Shown piece after piece: positions 8,853-18,750 of a DNA stretch of 64,000 nt. The first letter of the stretch is position 1, and each line of letters begins with the position of its first letter. A model generated the notes under the pieces. That model was not told the origin of the DNA, made no database searches, and saw nothing but the letters and a program-made list of their open reading frames with translations. This stretch comes from Kiritimatiellia bacterium (GTDB taxonomy: Bacteria > Verrucomicrobiota > Kiritimatiellia > RFP12 > UBA1067), in contig JAQIBS010000089.1 in assembly GCA_027858965.1 (NCBI GenBank), positions 1 through 64,000 of the forward strand. The letters run 5' to 3'. The position numbers and the translations under genes were made by a program.

Positions 8853-10007
8853 TTATGGAAATGACACATTGACACACCCCGGTTTCAAAGCGCGCAGAAA
8901 CTCTGCGCATGGAAGGCAGAGAATACTGTTGACCACTATTCGTTCCGTACCCCTGTACAATAACACTGCTTTGCATTCAGGATAATCTGAACAAAAAGCC
9001 TTCAATCCACGAACGTCTTTACGAGAAACAGTACGACTGTTCTTAACCTCAAATGCAACAAAAACAGATTCGCCATATATCACAAAATCAACCTCGGTGC
9101 CACTGGGTGTCCTCCAGAAAAACAGCTGATGCCCACCCGTATAATCACACCAGGCTTTCAGCTGTTGGCATACCAGACCTTCAAGAGCCAATCCATCGAT
9201 CTCCTCCCTTTTATCCAGCGGTCCCTTAGGTCGAACAGCGCGGAACACACCGGCATCAAAGTAATAAAACTTGGATTGCTTTACCAAAACTCTCTTAGCT
9301 CGTCGCGAAAACACTGGTATCCGTTCAGCTAAAAGCATATCCTCCAGAATAGAAACATATCCCTCTACAGTTTTACGACTCACCTGACACTCACGGGAGA
9401 CCTCGGATATATTAAGGATTGATCCGTGCGAAAAGCTGATCGTTTCCAGAAAGCGACTGAAATTTCCAATATTTCTAACCAATCCTTCGGCCATCACCTC
9501 TTCACGCAAGTAAAGCGATATATATCCAGCAAGTGTTACATCCGGTTCTTTCGAAGCATACACAAGGGGAACCAGCCCGTACACCAACGCCTTCTCCAAT
9601 GAGAAATCATCTCCCAGCTCTGATGCCATAAACGGATTGGCTACCGACATCCCGGCCCGACCAGCTAATAAATCAACACCGCTCCGCTTGAGTTTCCGCG
9701 CACTTGACCCTGTTAATATGAACCGAATTTTTTTCTTTTCGATATTTTGATGAACTACGGAAAGCAGCTCGGGTACCCGTTGAATCTCGTCAATAACGAC
9801 ACTCTGTCCCTTCCAATTGGCGATAAGCCAATCATTCAGAAGTTCCGGACGAGCCAGAAAACGCCTATTAATCTCCGGATCAAGCAAATCGAGTGTTAAC
9901 GCAGTTTTAATGTTTTCAGCTAACCAGGTAGACTTTCCTGTTCCACGTGGTCCGAGTAAAAAAAAGCTGCCAAGCATCTCTTTGATATATCTTTTCTTAA
10001 CATGCAT
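8853..10007 (-). CDS. AAA_14/DUF4143 family ATPase
   Basis: A 384-residue protein. Walker A is GPRGTGKST (19-27), Walker B is VVIDEIQRVP (about 70-80), and LTGSSARKLKRSG matches sensor 1 of the AAA_14 family. A winged-helix-like linker leads to the DUF4143 domain. Near the C-terminus, EVDFVI followed by FEVKNS has the Asp/Glu-x-Lys pattern of PD-(D/E)xK nuclease folds. These ATPases are common orphan genes, often mobile, and their cellular role is unknown. The start codon sits in the palindrome ACATGCATGT, and the 5' flank contains TGCTACC/GGTAGCA (10050-10056, 10092-10098). Confidence 0.88.
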   Translation of the reverse strand: MHVKKRYIKEMLGSFFLLGPRGTGKSTWLAENIKTALTLDLLDPEINRRFLARPELLNDWLIANWKGQSVVIDEIQRVPELLSVVHQNIEKKKIRFILTGSSARKLKRSGVDLLAGRAGMSVANPFMASELGDDFSLEKALVYGLVPLVYASKEPDVTLAGYISLYLREEVMAEGLVRNIGNFSRFLETISFSHGSILNISEVSRECQVSRKTVEGYVSILEDMLLAERIPVFSRRAKRVLVKQSKFYYFDAGVFRAVRPKGPLDKREEIDGLALEGLVCQQLKAWCDYTGGHQLFFWRTPSGTEVDFVIYGESVFVAFEVKNSRTVSRKDVRGLKAFCSDYPECKAVLLYRGTERIVVNSILCLPCAEFLRALKPGCVNVSFP

Positions 10008-10450
10008 GTAGCAAAGTTAGCACGTTACAGCACACATTGAAAGGATTTTTGCTACCCATGTCGCCATTTTCGGCCCGAATATGGCTAAATAGGTAGCATA
10101 TTAGTAGCTATTCGCTCAACTTCTGTCACAAAAAACAAGAAATTTGCGATAGTTAAAGTGGTTAAAAAGGTTGAAATGGTTTCCTCCTCTGATATGACTA
10201 CATGACATATTAACTCATTACGATGCAATTTTTTATTCTATGCAACGCGTAGCGTTGTTGACTAATGCAGTGATGTATATAACGCAACTGATCAATGAAT
10301 GAGAAAAGATTTGCATATCACAAGGGTTAAGTTTGGTTGCGGCTCCGCTGCATTAGTTAAAATGTGCCTGATTAAAGATTTTTACCCTTCCCGTAACACA
10401 ATAGCACACTAAAAATATTAATTAACTGTTCTTTCTAGCCGCATAAGCGG
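10008..10450. repeat. Composite palindromic element, copy D (inverted), with GGTTRAAA tandem repeats
   Basis: No gene is seen. The 10150-10182 stretch is a GGTTRAAAN tandem array. The palindromic element follows in inverted orientation: small hairpin CAACGC-gta-GCGTTG (10243-10257), then arms CTAATGCAGTG (10262-10272) and CGCTGCATTAG (10346-10356) with one mismatch. The inner GCGGCTCCGC and TTTGGTTG words are shared with the other copies. A hairpin formed by TGCTACC/GGTAGCA lies at 10050-10098. Confidence 0.8.
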
Positions 10451-11443
10451 CTAACGCTCTGCGTCCTGAGAGACGCTGCCGAGCCACTCAATAAACTCAT
10501 CAAGATAACGATCAAGATAACTTTCACAGAAAGCTGACGCATGAGGCATACGTATCAGATTTGGAAGAGTGGGATCTGCTAAAGGAGATGACTCAGGCAA
10601 CGGTTCTTTCTGAAAAACATCCAGGCAGGCACCCCCGATAATTCCATCTCGCAACGCCGCGGCTAATGCGGCCTCATCAATGCTGTTACCCCGACCAAAA
10701 TTATAAAGTACGGCATGCTCCGACATCAGCTCAAACTCACGTGTTCCCATAAAATTATCGGTTTCGGTATCAGAAGGCAATAGCATAATCACATGATCTG
10801 CGGATGGCAGGATGCTATGTAGATCTGCAAGCGGTTTAACAACATCACTCGCCTCAAACCACACAGGCCGCTCAGCCGAGGGATTACGACGAACTCCGGT
10901 CACCCGCACATTAAAACCATTGAGCAGGCGGCCAACAGCTTGACCGATCTTTCCAAAGCCGATAATGACAGCATGGGTACCGAATATCAGGCGGGAGCCA
11001 AAAACGGCCTGAGCCGGCCAGAGTTCACCCTGCAACTGATGCTTATACGCCCTCAGAATTCCACGATTAACGGCTAATATCATTCCAAGTACTGTCTCAG
11101 CCATCACCGGCCCGTGAAAAGTTCCATTTCTAATCTCAATATGATCAGGAACCGATGTTACTTTAAAGAAATCACGTCCTGCCGCAGGTGTACCAATTTT
11201 ACGCAGATGCGGAGCCAACTCAAACCACTCCTGCATAAAGCACCATGACAGAACCACAGTGGCCTGCGGAAGCGCTTCCACATACTGCTCCTTAGTGCGA
11301 CACCAGATCAATTCCGCATCAGGCAAACTCACCAGCAAGCGCACAATGTGACTTTGCTTAAAAGTGAAGCAGGGGATTTTACTTTCCAAATATATAACTA
11401 TGATATTAGTTGCTATAGTTTCAACTCCTTGTTTATTATGCAC
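10451..11443 (-). CDS. D-isomer-specific 2-hydroxyacid dehydrogenase family protein
   Basis: A 330-residue NAD(P)-dependent dehydrogenase. The Rossmann motif is IIGFGKIGQAVG. The catalytic triad is visible as Arg in NFGRGNSID, Glu in DVFQKEPLP and His in RMPHASA. It should interconvert a 2-hydroxy acid and a 2-oxo acid; the substrate is unknown. The N-terminus is odd. The only ATG (11443) and the first dozen codons lie in a dispersed intergenic word (TATGCACG..TTGCTAT), and the family-like sequence begins at about IIVIYLESKIP. Either the true start is a non-ATG codon or the repeat has replaced the original 5' end. Confidence 0.85.
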   Translation of the reverse strand: MHNKQGVETIATNIIVIYLESKIPCFTFKQSHIVRLLVSLPDAELIWCRTKEQYVEALPQATVVLSWCFMQEWFELAPHLRKIGTPAAGRDFFKVTSVPDHIEIRNGTFHGPVMAETVLGMILAVNRGILRAYKHQLQGELWPAQAVFGSRLIFGTHAVIIGFGKIGQAVGRLLNGFNVRVTGVRRNPSAERPVWFEASDVVKPLADLHSILPSADHVIMLLPSDTETDNFMGTREFELMSEHAVLYNFGRGNSIDEAALAAALRDGIIGGACLDVFQKEPLPESSPLADPTLPNLIRMPHASAFCESYLDRYLDEFIEWLGSVSQDAER

Positions 11444-11540
11444 GTTTTTTTATCTCTCACAGAGGCACAGAGATCACTGAGTAATAGTCCTTATTTATTA
11501 TATTACTCTCTGTGAGCTCCGTGCCTCTGTGAGAAACACT
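11408..11540. repeat. Long palindrome, copy 1 (TCTCACAGAGGCAC family)
   Basis: Outer arms TCTCACAGAGGCAC (11455-11468) and GTGCCTCTGTGAGA (11521-11534) are perfectly complementary; inner arms GAGTAATA (11479-11486) and TATTACTC (11501-11508) add a second stem. The left flank (TTGCTAT..CAACTCCTTGTTT..TATGCACG) is shared with the second copy near 55289. The element lies between the FAD oxidoreductase stop and the dehydrogenase start and overlaps the latter's first codons. Confidence 0.75.
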
Positions 11541-11595
11541 TTTGATGTAATAACAACCATCTTTACCCAATCATTTTGGTTGCGGCTCTGCTGCG

Positions 11596-13464
11596 TTAAA
11601 ACTCTACCGGATTTTTGCGTTTCTTAGAGCTTCCCATATTATAGGTCTGGGGTGGTTGTCTGTCACCAAGGCCAACCCCGTTTTTCATAAGTTTTTTGAG
11701 TTCAGACAGATGCTCTTTATAGATAGCACGCGGATTACAATTATTCTTGATGCAAAGAGCAGAGGCCATTCCTACCACCTCACCCATCATTCCTGTGGTA
11801 CGCATCACGCGAATAGTACCCAGGGCAACGTGCGTCACACTGATATTGCGTCCCGCCATAAACAAATTGTCTATATTCTTTGAGTAGAAACAGCGATACG
11901 GAATGGGGTAGGGACAGATTGAAGTATGCTTAGCGATAGATTTAAACTCAGCCCCCGGAAAGTTTTTGGTGTTTTTCGGATCAGGGTAGTGCAGATCAAC
12001 GGTCCAGGTGGAACAGGCAGTGCCATCCGGATAAATTTTATCCTGAATCAGATCATTCTCCGTCAAAAGCAGGTCTCCCACGAGGCGATATGACTCCCGT
12101 TTACCAGCCACATAGGCCACCCAGTCCAGTTTGCTTCCGGTGTACATCTCTTTGTTTTTGGAGCGGTTCTTCAAGAATGACCAATTAGACATCACAACCA
12201 TCATGCCATAATCGCGCACCCGTTCAAATTCATTCACCTGATGGCGGTTCATGCCAGTCTCCCAGGTCCACTCGCCCATCTTGACCTTTTCACAATTGCC
12301 ATCATTAAAATCCAGCCCCCAACCAATATCAGGAAAACTGACCTTAGATTTTTGCTCATTTGAATACCATTGAACCGATGAGCCCATGGTCATGCTATCG
12401 GCCTTCTCGGGTGCCGTCGGCTCATTGAATTCACTGCGTCCTTCACGTCCGTGGCGATATTCCGCACCTGCAGCCATACCAATAGATCCATCACCGGTGC
12501 AGTCGGCAAACACGGGAGCCGTGAAACAGGTTTCAACACCGCTTTCAATGTGACGACCAATCACAGCTATAATCGTAGAGCCTTTCATTTCGACGCGCAC
12601 GGCCCGGGTGTTCAGAAACTGGACAATATTCTTCTCGGCATCTACCACTGCGTGTTTACGTGCGTCTTCATACTGCGAAGCCGGCTTCGCATTACCACCC
12701 TTGGCTGGACCAATTTCATTAACAACATCACCCAGTTCAGGATAGGGGCCGATATTAACACGCCCCCCCAGATGTACACGCACCTCGGAGCTGTTATTAC
12801 CACCCCAGACTGGACGATCCTGGATCAATGCCACTTTAAGCCCCAGACGAGCAGCTGATATTGCGGTGCAAACACCGGCAACTCCTCCACCGGAGACAAC
12901 CAGATCAAACTTCTTTTCACCGACCGGAGCTATCAAGGCACCCATCTTGTAACGGAAGGCCTCAAGCCTTTTGAGTTCGTTCTTCGGTTTAAAAGCCTTA
13001 TCACTTGTCAGAATAATGGCATCGCAACGTCCATCAAAGCCCGTCAGGTCATGCAGCGCTATGGATGCCGGACCCTTTTTCAAAGCAACGCTTCCAGCCT
13101 CCTGCCAATCCCAGGCCGATTGTTTATTTCCGAGCTCTCTTCCGCAGACTTTGCCGTTAACCAGAATCTGGAAACGACCAGCAGCCTCACTCTTATTCCA
13201 CTCCGCATTCCAGTTACGGGTGCGTACCAGAATACGATAGCTGGCCGATTCAGGTATATGGATGCTCTGCACCGCATCCATAACAGGTTTTCCTAAGCCA
13301 TGGGCCAGCAGAAAAGAGGAGCCCATCTGATCCATAAACTGCTGATCAACCACCCAGCCGCCCTTTTCATCAAAAGATTCGGTCTCAACCATTAATGTGG
13401 CAGCGGAAAGATAACCGGCGCACAGAGCCGTAACAGTTAACATAAATGATCGCTTACAGTACAT
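11596..13464 (-). CDS. Secreted FAD-dependent oxidoreductase
   Basis: 622 residues with a signal peptide (about 1-21). Residues about 25-165 form a beta-rich, carbohydrate-binding-like region (YRILVRTRNWNAEW). From about 185 there is a GR2-type FAD-binding fold of the FAD_oxidored (PF12831) family: VVSGGGVAGVCTAISAARLG, then VWGGNNSSEVRVHLGG. Further blocks are FADCTGDGSIG and MAGRNISVTHVALGTIRVM. Such proteins are numerous in PVC bacteria near sulfatases and glycosidases, and probably oxidise a sugar; the substrate is not known. AAAGGGG five bases upstream supports the ATG at 13464. Confidence 0.85.
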   Translation of the reverse strand: MYCKRSFMLTVTALCAGYLSAATLMVETESFDEKGGWVVDQQFMDQMGSSFLLAHGLGKPVMDAVQSIHIPESASYRILVRTRNWNAEWNKSEAAGRFQILVNGKVCGRELGNKQSAWDWQEAGSVALKKGPASIALHDLTGFDGRCDAIILTSDKAFKPKNELKRLEAFRYKMGALIAPVGEKKFDLVVSGGGVAGVCTAISAARLGLKVALIQDRPVWGGNNSSEVRVHLGGRVNIGPYPELGDVVNEIGPAKGGNAKPASQYEDARKHAVVDAEKNIVQFLNTRAVRVEMKGSTIIAVIGRHIESGVETCFTAPVFADCTGDGSIGMAAGAEYRHGREGRSEFNEPTAPEKADSMTMGSSVQWYSNEQKSKVSFPDIGWGLDFNDGNCEKVKMGEWTWETGMNRHQVNEFERVRDYGMMVVMSNWSFLKNRSKNKEMYTGSKLDWVAYVAGKRESYRLVGDLLLTENDLIQDKIYPDGTACSTWTVDLHYPDPKNTKNFPGAEFKSIAKHTSICPYPIPYRCFYSKNIDNLFMAGRNISVTHVALGTIRVMRTTGMMGEVVGMASALCIKNNCNPRAIYKEHLSELKKLMKNGVGLGDRQPPQTYNMGSSKKRKNPVEF

Positions 13465-13851
13465 TGATACCCCTTTTTATTATGAAATTAATTTAAACAT
13501 ATAATATATTTTCAGCGGATTTAAGTCAATCTGATAGAGATCACTGTATTTCGAATTCATCTCTTTGCTTCGTTTTCAGACCTCGCAGAGGCGCAGAGAT
13601 GAACCCGCAATGAATGATGTAATGAACATTTCTTTTTAATCTGGAGGGACGGTGGCTCACCGTCCGAGGTCCCAGAGCCTGGGACCCTCCATAGGTGCGG
13701 TCTATTGCTAATCAAACTCAGCGCCTTCCGTGTCTTCATGTCAGGGCATAATCCCGCTTGCGGAACGAAGACCCTTAAGGGACTTTTTAGCGATCATTGC
13801 TTCCACGGGGGATAAACCCCATGGGAAGCCAACTTCGTCAATCATCCCACT
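13465..13851. repeat. Spacer with a three-way-junction palindrome
   Basis: No gene is seen. An outer stem GGAGG (13643-13647) / CCTCC (13686-13690) encloses two perfect hairpins: GGACGGTG-gct-CACCGTCC (13647-13665) and GGTCCCAG-agc-CTGGGACC (13668-13686). The first is a compensated variant of the GGACCGTG-gct-CACGGTCC hairpins found at 21734, 32930 and 41303. Further palindromes include CCCTTAAGGG (about 13771-13780). From 13847 the word CACTTCACTCTTCAATC runs into the end of the next gene. Confidence 0.75.
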
Positions 13852-16320
13852 TCACTCTTCAATCTTTAATCTTCTCACTTCACTCTTTGTTACCCCGAGC
13901 TTTAAGTATGGAAGAACCCTCTCCGCATTTTTATCATAATTGAAAACCGTAAAGCCTTTAAGGCCGGCCTCACGGACTGCCACAATCTGCTCGCAGAGCT
14001 TAACGGCATAATTTGACCCATCTTTCCAGCAGGAGAGACCGATTCCGGGATATAACGGCACACCGGCAACATGCTCTTTCTGAATATTTATGACATTACT
14101 AAATGCCACGGTTGAATCGATATAATCCATGGGACAGACAAAATCCAACCACCCCTCTTCACACCAATGCTGCCAATCCTGACCAATGGTATTACGATCA
14201 CTCTCCGCATTCCGGAAAACGGCAGCCGAGATCTCAATACCCTTGCGAATCTTACGGGCTTTCAAAGCAACCTCTCGAACAACCTTGCTAATGTTACCAC
14301 GCCGGAATTCCAACCATTTCTCGTAATTCGCGCCGCCCTTCTTCACGCTTTCAGGCCAACCCTCAACCTTATGTCTAATATAATCTCCAAAGCGTCTGCA
14401 ACATCCATCACAGTAACAGTAATGACTCCCGGGATAGCGAATATAATCAAAGTGAATACCATCCACATCATAATCACGAGCCACTTCCAGCATGGCATCA
14501 ATCTCCATCTGCTGATTCAAAGGATGCGAGGGACAGAGCCAGACCTGTTCATCATCACCCGTATTACTTACCTGAAGGCGTTGTTCCTTGCGCAATTTAT
14601 CTGCAACATCTTTTGGAACCCTATGACCTGTATTCCAGCAGACCTTCCAGACATGACACTCAACGCCATATTTTTTACAGGCAGCCAAACACTGCGCAAT
14701 CTGATCGCCCTGCTTTGCCAGATTACCGTACTCAGGCAACACATCTGAGGGATAGTAAGCTGTAGCCCCCCAGGACATATTTGGAAGAATCGCATTAAAA
14801 CCATGCTCTTTTAAAAAGTGAATTGATTGATCCCAGTTATTCGTTCCCAATCCGAAGGCGCTGTGACACCAAAACGCACGGTGTTCACCTTTGACAGATT
14901 TATAACTGCTGCACCAGCATTTAACGGCCAGCTCCTGAGCTTTTTCACTTATGACAAAACAGCCCTCCCAATCCTCGTTATCCAGAGCCTCTTCTGCCAG
15001 GCGGTATGCCTCAGAGCTCTCCTTAAAAAACGTGGTCGCCATGCTATTCAAATCCTTACGTTTCACGGTTGCGCAGAATTCTTTAAAATCACGGATTTCC
15101 TCGATCCGCCCAATCTTTGCAAAAGCGCGAGTTGCCCGCTTTTTCCAGATAGAGGGCGCCAACTCTCCCAGAAGACTCATTAACAACTGTGAACTTGCAG
15201 GATCACTGCTTCTCAACCAGACATGACCAAAAACAGCGCCGGTGGGTGTCACGACAATTGCAGGATGCTCAGTATCTTTACCCGCCCCGTCCTTCCACAC
15301 AGCCACCACACGTCCCCCCTTCACAGCGGGGTTAGGCTTATACACATGGGCACACCATGATTCCTGAGGCGCAAACTTCGGCTGTCCTTTTAGACCTTTG
15401 TTAAAACGGGAAAATCCTGAAAAATGCCCGCTAGCATCTTTTACCCAATTTGCCTTATTGACACCCATAAGATCAAGAAGCTCTCCGCTAAGCGTATAAA
15501 AGCAGATGACCTTGCCACCACGTTTGACAAAACTATGCAGTGCTGGCATAACATTTTTCGGTAGTGATGTGTTGTAGGAAACTGCAACAACCTTAATACC
15601 TTCAAGCTCTTTCTCATCCAAGGCAATATCATCAACAATAACCGACTCTACCCCCAGCTTCAGCAACGACTGATGGAGGTTATTCGCATAACATGAATAC
15701 TGCTTTTCATCCTTTTTATCTTTAGCACACGAAACACCACTAAGCAGGAGAACCTCAGGCTCAAAAGGGATCAAACTCATATTTGCCAGAGCGCAGGTTG
15801 TATCCACATTATTACCACGCCAGCCGGAGATACGAATACGATCAACATGCTTAAAATTATCCGACCGTGCAGCGCCCGCATCCGGCGAGAACGCACTCTT
15901 ACTAATTTTAATATGCGTCCACTGTCCATCCTTACCCGGAGAAAACCTTGTCTGCTGCCAATCGCCATCAACATGCAAATACAGAGAGAAAGAAACAAAT
16001 GCGCTCATCTTAGCGCAGAAGAAATCAAAGGACAGCCCCTTAGACCGGGTCAGGTCAAAATCAACCGGCAGATCCCAATTGGCCCGTTCAAGATCAGTGC
16101 CTTTAAAATTAACAGGAAGTTCGACATAGCCATCTTTAAAATCACACACCGGTGCGGTTCCAAATTGCACCTGAATAGCCTTTTTGACCGCTGTTTGACG
16201 GGAAGCCAGATTCTGCCACTCATTAATCACGTTATCGCGACTCTGAATTTTCGGGATATCCGCACCATTAACTATGGATACCGCTAAAGCCAGAACAAAA
16301 ATACCTTTTTTCAACATCAT
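13852..16320 (-). CDS. Secreted glycoside-hydrolase-like protein (GHL10-type barrel)
   Basis: Start at 16320, with AAAGGA seven bases upstream; 822 residues including a signal peptide (MMLKKGIFVLALAVSIVNG). Residues about 30-190 look like a carbohydrate-binding beta-sandwich. Residues about 195-400 resemble a ThuA/glutamine-amidotransferase-like domain (GKVICFYTLSG). From about 480 to 740 there is a GHL10/DUF4015-type TIM barrel: RAFWCHSAFGLG, HVWKVCWNTGH, VDGIHFDYIRYPG and FVCPMDYID, with candidate catalytic Asp residues. The last thirteen codons (VTKSEVRRLKIEE) are made by the intergenic CACTTCACTC-type repeat running into the gene. Confidence 0.8.
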   Translation of the reverse strand: MMLKKGIFVLALAVSIVNGADIPKIQSRDNVINEWQNLASRQTAVKKAIQVQFGTAPVCDFKDGYVELPVNFKGTDLERANWDLPVDFDLTRSKGLSFDFFCAKMSAFVSFSLYLHVDGDWQQTRFSPGKDGQWTHIKISKSAFSPDAGAARSDNFKHVDRIRISGWRGNNVDTTCALANMSLIPFEPEVLLLSGVSCAKDKKDEKQYSCYANNLHQSLLKLGVESVIVDDIALDEKELEGIKVVAVSYNTSLPKNVMPALHSFVKRGGKVICFYTLSGELLDLMGVNKANWVKDASGHFSGFSRFNKGLKGQPKFAPQESWCAHVYKPNPAVKGGRVVAVWKDGAGKDTEHPAIVVTPTGAVFGHVWLRSSDPASSQLLMSLLGELAPSIWKKRATRAFAKIGRIEEIRDFKEFCATVKRKDLNSMATTFFKESSEAYRLAEEALDNEDWEGCFVISEKAQELAVKCWCSSYKSVKGEHRAFWCHSAFGLGTNNWDQSIHFLKEHGFNAILPNMSWGATAYYPSDVLPEYGNLAKQGDQIAQCLAACKKYGVECHVWKVCWNTGHRVPKDVADKLRKEQRLQVSNTGDDEQVWLCPSHPLNQQMEIDAMLEVARDYDVDGIHFDYIRYPGSHYCYCDGCCRRFGDYIRHKVEGWPESVKKGGANYEKWLEFRRGNISKVVREVALKARKIRKGIEISAAVFRNAESDRNTIGQDWQHWCEEGWLDFVCPMDYIDSTVAFSNVINIQKEHVAGVPLYPGIGLSCWKDGSNYAVKLCEQIVAVREAGLKGFTVFNYDKNAERVLPYLKLGVTKSEVRRLKIEE

Positions 16321-16365
16321 AAAATTTCCTTTGTCTAGGTTCATACGTAAATAAAATACAATTCA

Positions 16366-16446
16366 GTAGCATCCCATAGGACGCTAAGGTGTTTAGGATT
16401 TTAGTACCTCTCTATTCAAATCCGATCATGTTTGCGACGTATTTTT
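16366..16446 (-). repeat. Upstream hairpin element, copy 3
   Basis: Read on the minus strand it contains ACGTCGCAAACATGAT, a degenerate middle (GATTTGAATAGAGAGGTACTAA), then AGCGTCCT-atg-GGATGCT. It lies about 46 bases upstream of the GHL10-type gene start. Two better-matched copies are at 37510-37606 and 62028-62137, also just upstream of genes. Confidence 0.7.
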
Positions 16447-16603
16447 TTTTAGACAGGAAATATTCTCCTGTTACTTACTGCCTATTTGGTTCCGGCTCCG
16501 CTGGTTTAGGCTATAGGTTGTTAGGAGCCAATTTTGCTTCAGAGAAGCAACTTTACAGCTTAACGCGCCAACGGCGCTACCTTTATTTCTCGCGCAATAA
16601 AAA

Positions 16604-17881
16604 TCACTTATTCGGGCAGACCGAAAAACAGCGTCCACAAGCAACGCATCTGGATCGACTGGCCTGATGCACTTTACGGCCCTGCAACTTAGAAAGAACC
16701 AACAGACGCAACCCCAGAATCAAACCGATAAAGACGCCTGAGTACATGCATCCCTCACGAAAACGACCAACAATCTCAGCGGCCTGCATCTTGGCCTGCT
16801 CTATGGTACCGCCGGAACGTTTAAAGGCCTCGATTGAAGGAAAGAGATCTTCATCATGCTCCTCAACACTCTGCCACTTCTCTACCAGCATCACCCCCGG
16901 ATGCAACTGAGCCACACCCGCTCCAGCGAGATGACCGACTCCGGCACCGGCCAGAATAATTATCGGAAGGAACACCAGCAGATAGAGAAACTGCTTAAAC
17001 TGCCGACCGCGCACTTTGTCACTCAAAGCCGGCCGCGGTGCCTCAATAGCATCTACAGGACACATACCCACGCACAAACGACAGTTAATGCACTCGTTGG
17101 AGGTCAGCTCCACCTGTTTCCAGGATATGAGCGAACAGATCTCCAGTAGAACGCCATAGGGACAGAAGTAGCGACAATAGGGACGTGCCACCACAGTTCC
17201 CACCAGCAGAACACCCATTCCCGTTAAGAGCATTGGCAGAGCCGCACTCTGTCGGAAAATCCCAACAAAGGGATCAGTACGGCAGATAATAAAACCGGCA
17301 CCATTCACAGCGCAGACAATTCCCACGCTTAAAACAATCAGCGGAATAATGCGAAGCGTTGCATCCAAAGATTTGGGCATGCGCAAAGGCTTCACAATAA
17401 ACAGTTCCTGAAGGGCGCCTAACGGACAGATAACCGAGCAGAACACACGCCCGGACAAAAGGGAAAAAATTAACGGCACTGCAAAAAAGAGTCCCATAAC
17501 CAATGGTAACCGCACCCCGGTAAAGAGAGAGAGAGCTACATTCTGAATGGTCCCGATAGGACAAAAACAGCCATTACGAATAAACCCGAACCACCCAAGA
17601 CAGATCAACCCAAAGAAGAGAATCCAATTTCGGGAGCGGACCTTACGAACCAGAACAACAGCGATGCAGAGCGCAACCACCAGAATCAGAATATCCATCA
17701 TAGGCGTAACCGCAAAATCAGGGGCGGGATGGGGCATCTTATGCGCCACATATCCACTATCAAACTCAGGTTGCGGAAAACGGGATGCAGCGGTTAATGT
17801 CAGCGGAGCTGCCATTGCAACCGCTGCCAATATCCAATATCCAATATTCAACATACAATTCTCAAGTATATTGCTTCTCAT
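16604..17881 (-). CDS. NapH/NosR-like membrane polyferredoxin
   Basis: 425 residues with about six membrane helices. Cysteine motifs typical of NapH/NosR/RdxA proteins are visible: CFCPIGT, CSVICPLGAL, CRYFCPYGVL, a ferredoxin motif CINCRLCVGMCP and a C-terminal CVACGRCFSVCP. Such proteins pass electrons from quinol through the membrane to periplasmic acceptors. No FMN-binding or reductase partner is seen. The start at 17881 has GGAAG upstream; the ATG at 17854 is an alternative. The first residues are encoded by a CCAATATC tandem word like the intergenic repeats. The 4Fe-4S protein gene upstream is the likely partner. Confidence 0.85.
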   Translation of the reverse strand: MRSNILENCMLNIGYWILAAVAMAAPLTLTAASRFPQPEFDSGYVAHKMPHPAPDFAVTPMMDILILVVALCIAVVLVRKVRSRNWILFFGLICLGWFGFIRNGCFCPIGTIQNVALSLFTGVRLPLVMGLFFAVPLIFSLLSGRVFCSVICPLGALQELFIVKPLRMPKSLDATLRIIPLIVLSVGIVCAVNGAGFIICRTDPFVGIFRQSAALPMLLTGMGVLLVGTVVARPYCRYFCPYGVLLEICSLISWKQVELTSNECINCRLCVGMCPVDAIEAPRPALSDKVRGRQFKQFLYLLVFLPIIILAGAGVGHLAGAGVAQLHPGVMLVEKWQSVEEHDEDLFPSIEAFKRSGGTIEQAKMQAAEIVGRFREGCMYSGVFIGLILGLRLLVLSKLQGRKVHQASRSRCVACGRCFSVCPNK

Positions 17882-18009
17882 TCAAATTCTTCCGGGCTGT
17901 TTGTTCACATTTTCTACCCACCATTTCTTACCCACCATTTTCACCATCCAAAATTGCTTCCGAGAAACAACACTACATTCCGCACCTATGACTGAAATCT
18001 TGAAACGGC

Positions 18010-18582
18010 TCAGGTTTCACGGGGTAATAGTTCTTTGAGCAGGTAAGGATCATTCTCCGGTACCTGAACAAAGGCATCAGAAGGGCAGACCTCGGCGATA
18101 CGGCAAGCATTGCAGTTAACACAGATGTCATGTCGCACCTGCAGATATAGAGACCCATTACCGAAGTTAGTACAGCCCTTCACACAAAGTCCGCAACCGG
18201 TACAGAGATCTTCATCAACCGTATACTCAAAATAGGGAGGTTCAATAAACTTGCGGATCAGCGCACCGGTAGGACAGATCTGATTCTCGGCTGCCTCATC
18301 CAGCCGGGGAGCATCCGGCTTAAAATAGCCGAAACAAAGTTTACAGTACCCGCACATCTGAATACCATGAACACACTTGACAGCCGACTGCTGTAAGACA
18401 CAGGCAGTTTCGCACTTGCCACATTGAATACACTTGCGTGGATCAATCTGCCACACAAGGCGTCCTCCAGATGACCTGCGTGATGTTTTCACAACAATCG
18501 CGGCAATCACAGCTCCGATTCCCGCACGCAAAATCCATCCGATAGTCTTGCGGCGTGTTAAATCTTTGTCTTCATTTTTCAT
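18010..18582 (-). CDS. 4Fe-4S ferredoxin-type protein (NapG-like)
   Basis: 190 residues. The N-terminus has TRRKTIGW followed by a hydrophobic helix, compatible with a Tat signal or membrane anchor. Cysteine clusters are CIQCGKCETAC, CGYCKLC, CTGCGLCVKGC and CVNCNACRIAEVCP, enough for about four iron-sulfur clusters. It probably carries electrons on the outer face of the membrane together with the NapH-like protein encoded 128 bases downstream. The terminal acceptor is not identifiable here. Confidence 0.85.
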   Translation of the reverse strand: MKNEDKDLTRRKTIGWILRAGIGAVIAAIVVKTSRRSSGGRLVWQIDPRKCIQCGKCETACVLQQSAVKCVHGIQMCGYCKLCFGYFKPDAPRLDEAAENQICPTGALIRKFIEPPYFEYTVDEDLCTGCGLCVKGCTNFGNGSLYLQVRHDICVNCNACRIAEVCPSDAFVQVPENDPYLLKELLPRET

Positions 18583-18750
18583 AAAATCATCTTCAGCCGG
18601 CAGGGTTGCCGGATTGCGCTATGGGCCAAATGGGCCGCATGGGCCCTATGTAATTGCGAAGCGAGTTGATTTCTCCTTCTCTCTTCACTCTTCAGCACTC
18701 GCGCACTTTAGAACTCGCGCACTTTAGAACTCGCGCACTTTAGAACTTCT
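18583..18750. repeat. Tandem 9-bp and 8-bp arrays
   Basis: Three units of ATGGGCCNN occupy 18621-18647. From about 18696 an 8-bp-period array (ACTCGCGC, ACTTTAGA alternating) runs to the polA stop codon at 18749. Related 8-bp arrays occur at 28060, 50407, 56062 and 57472. Confidence 0.8.
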
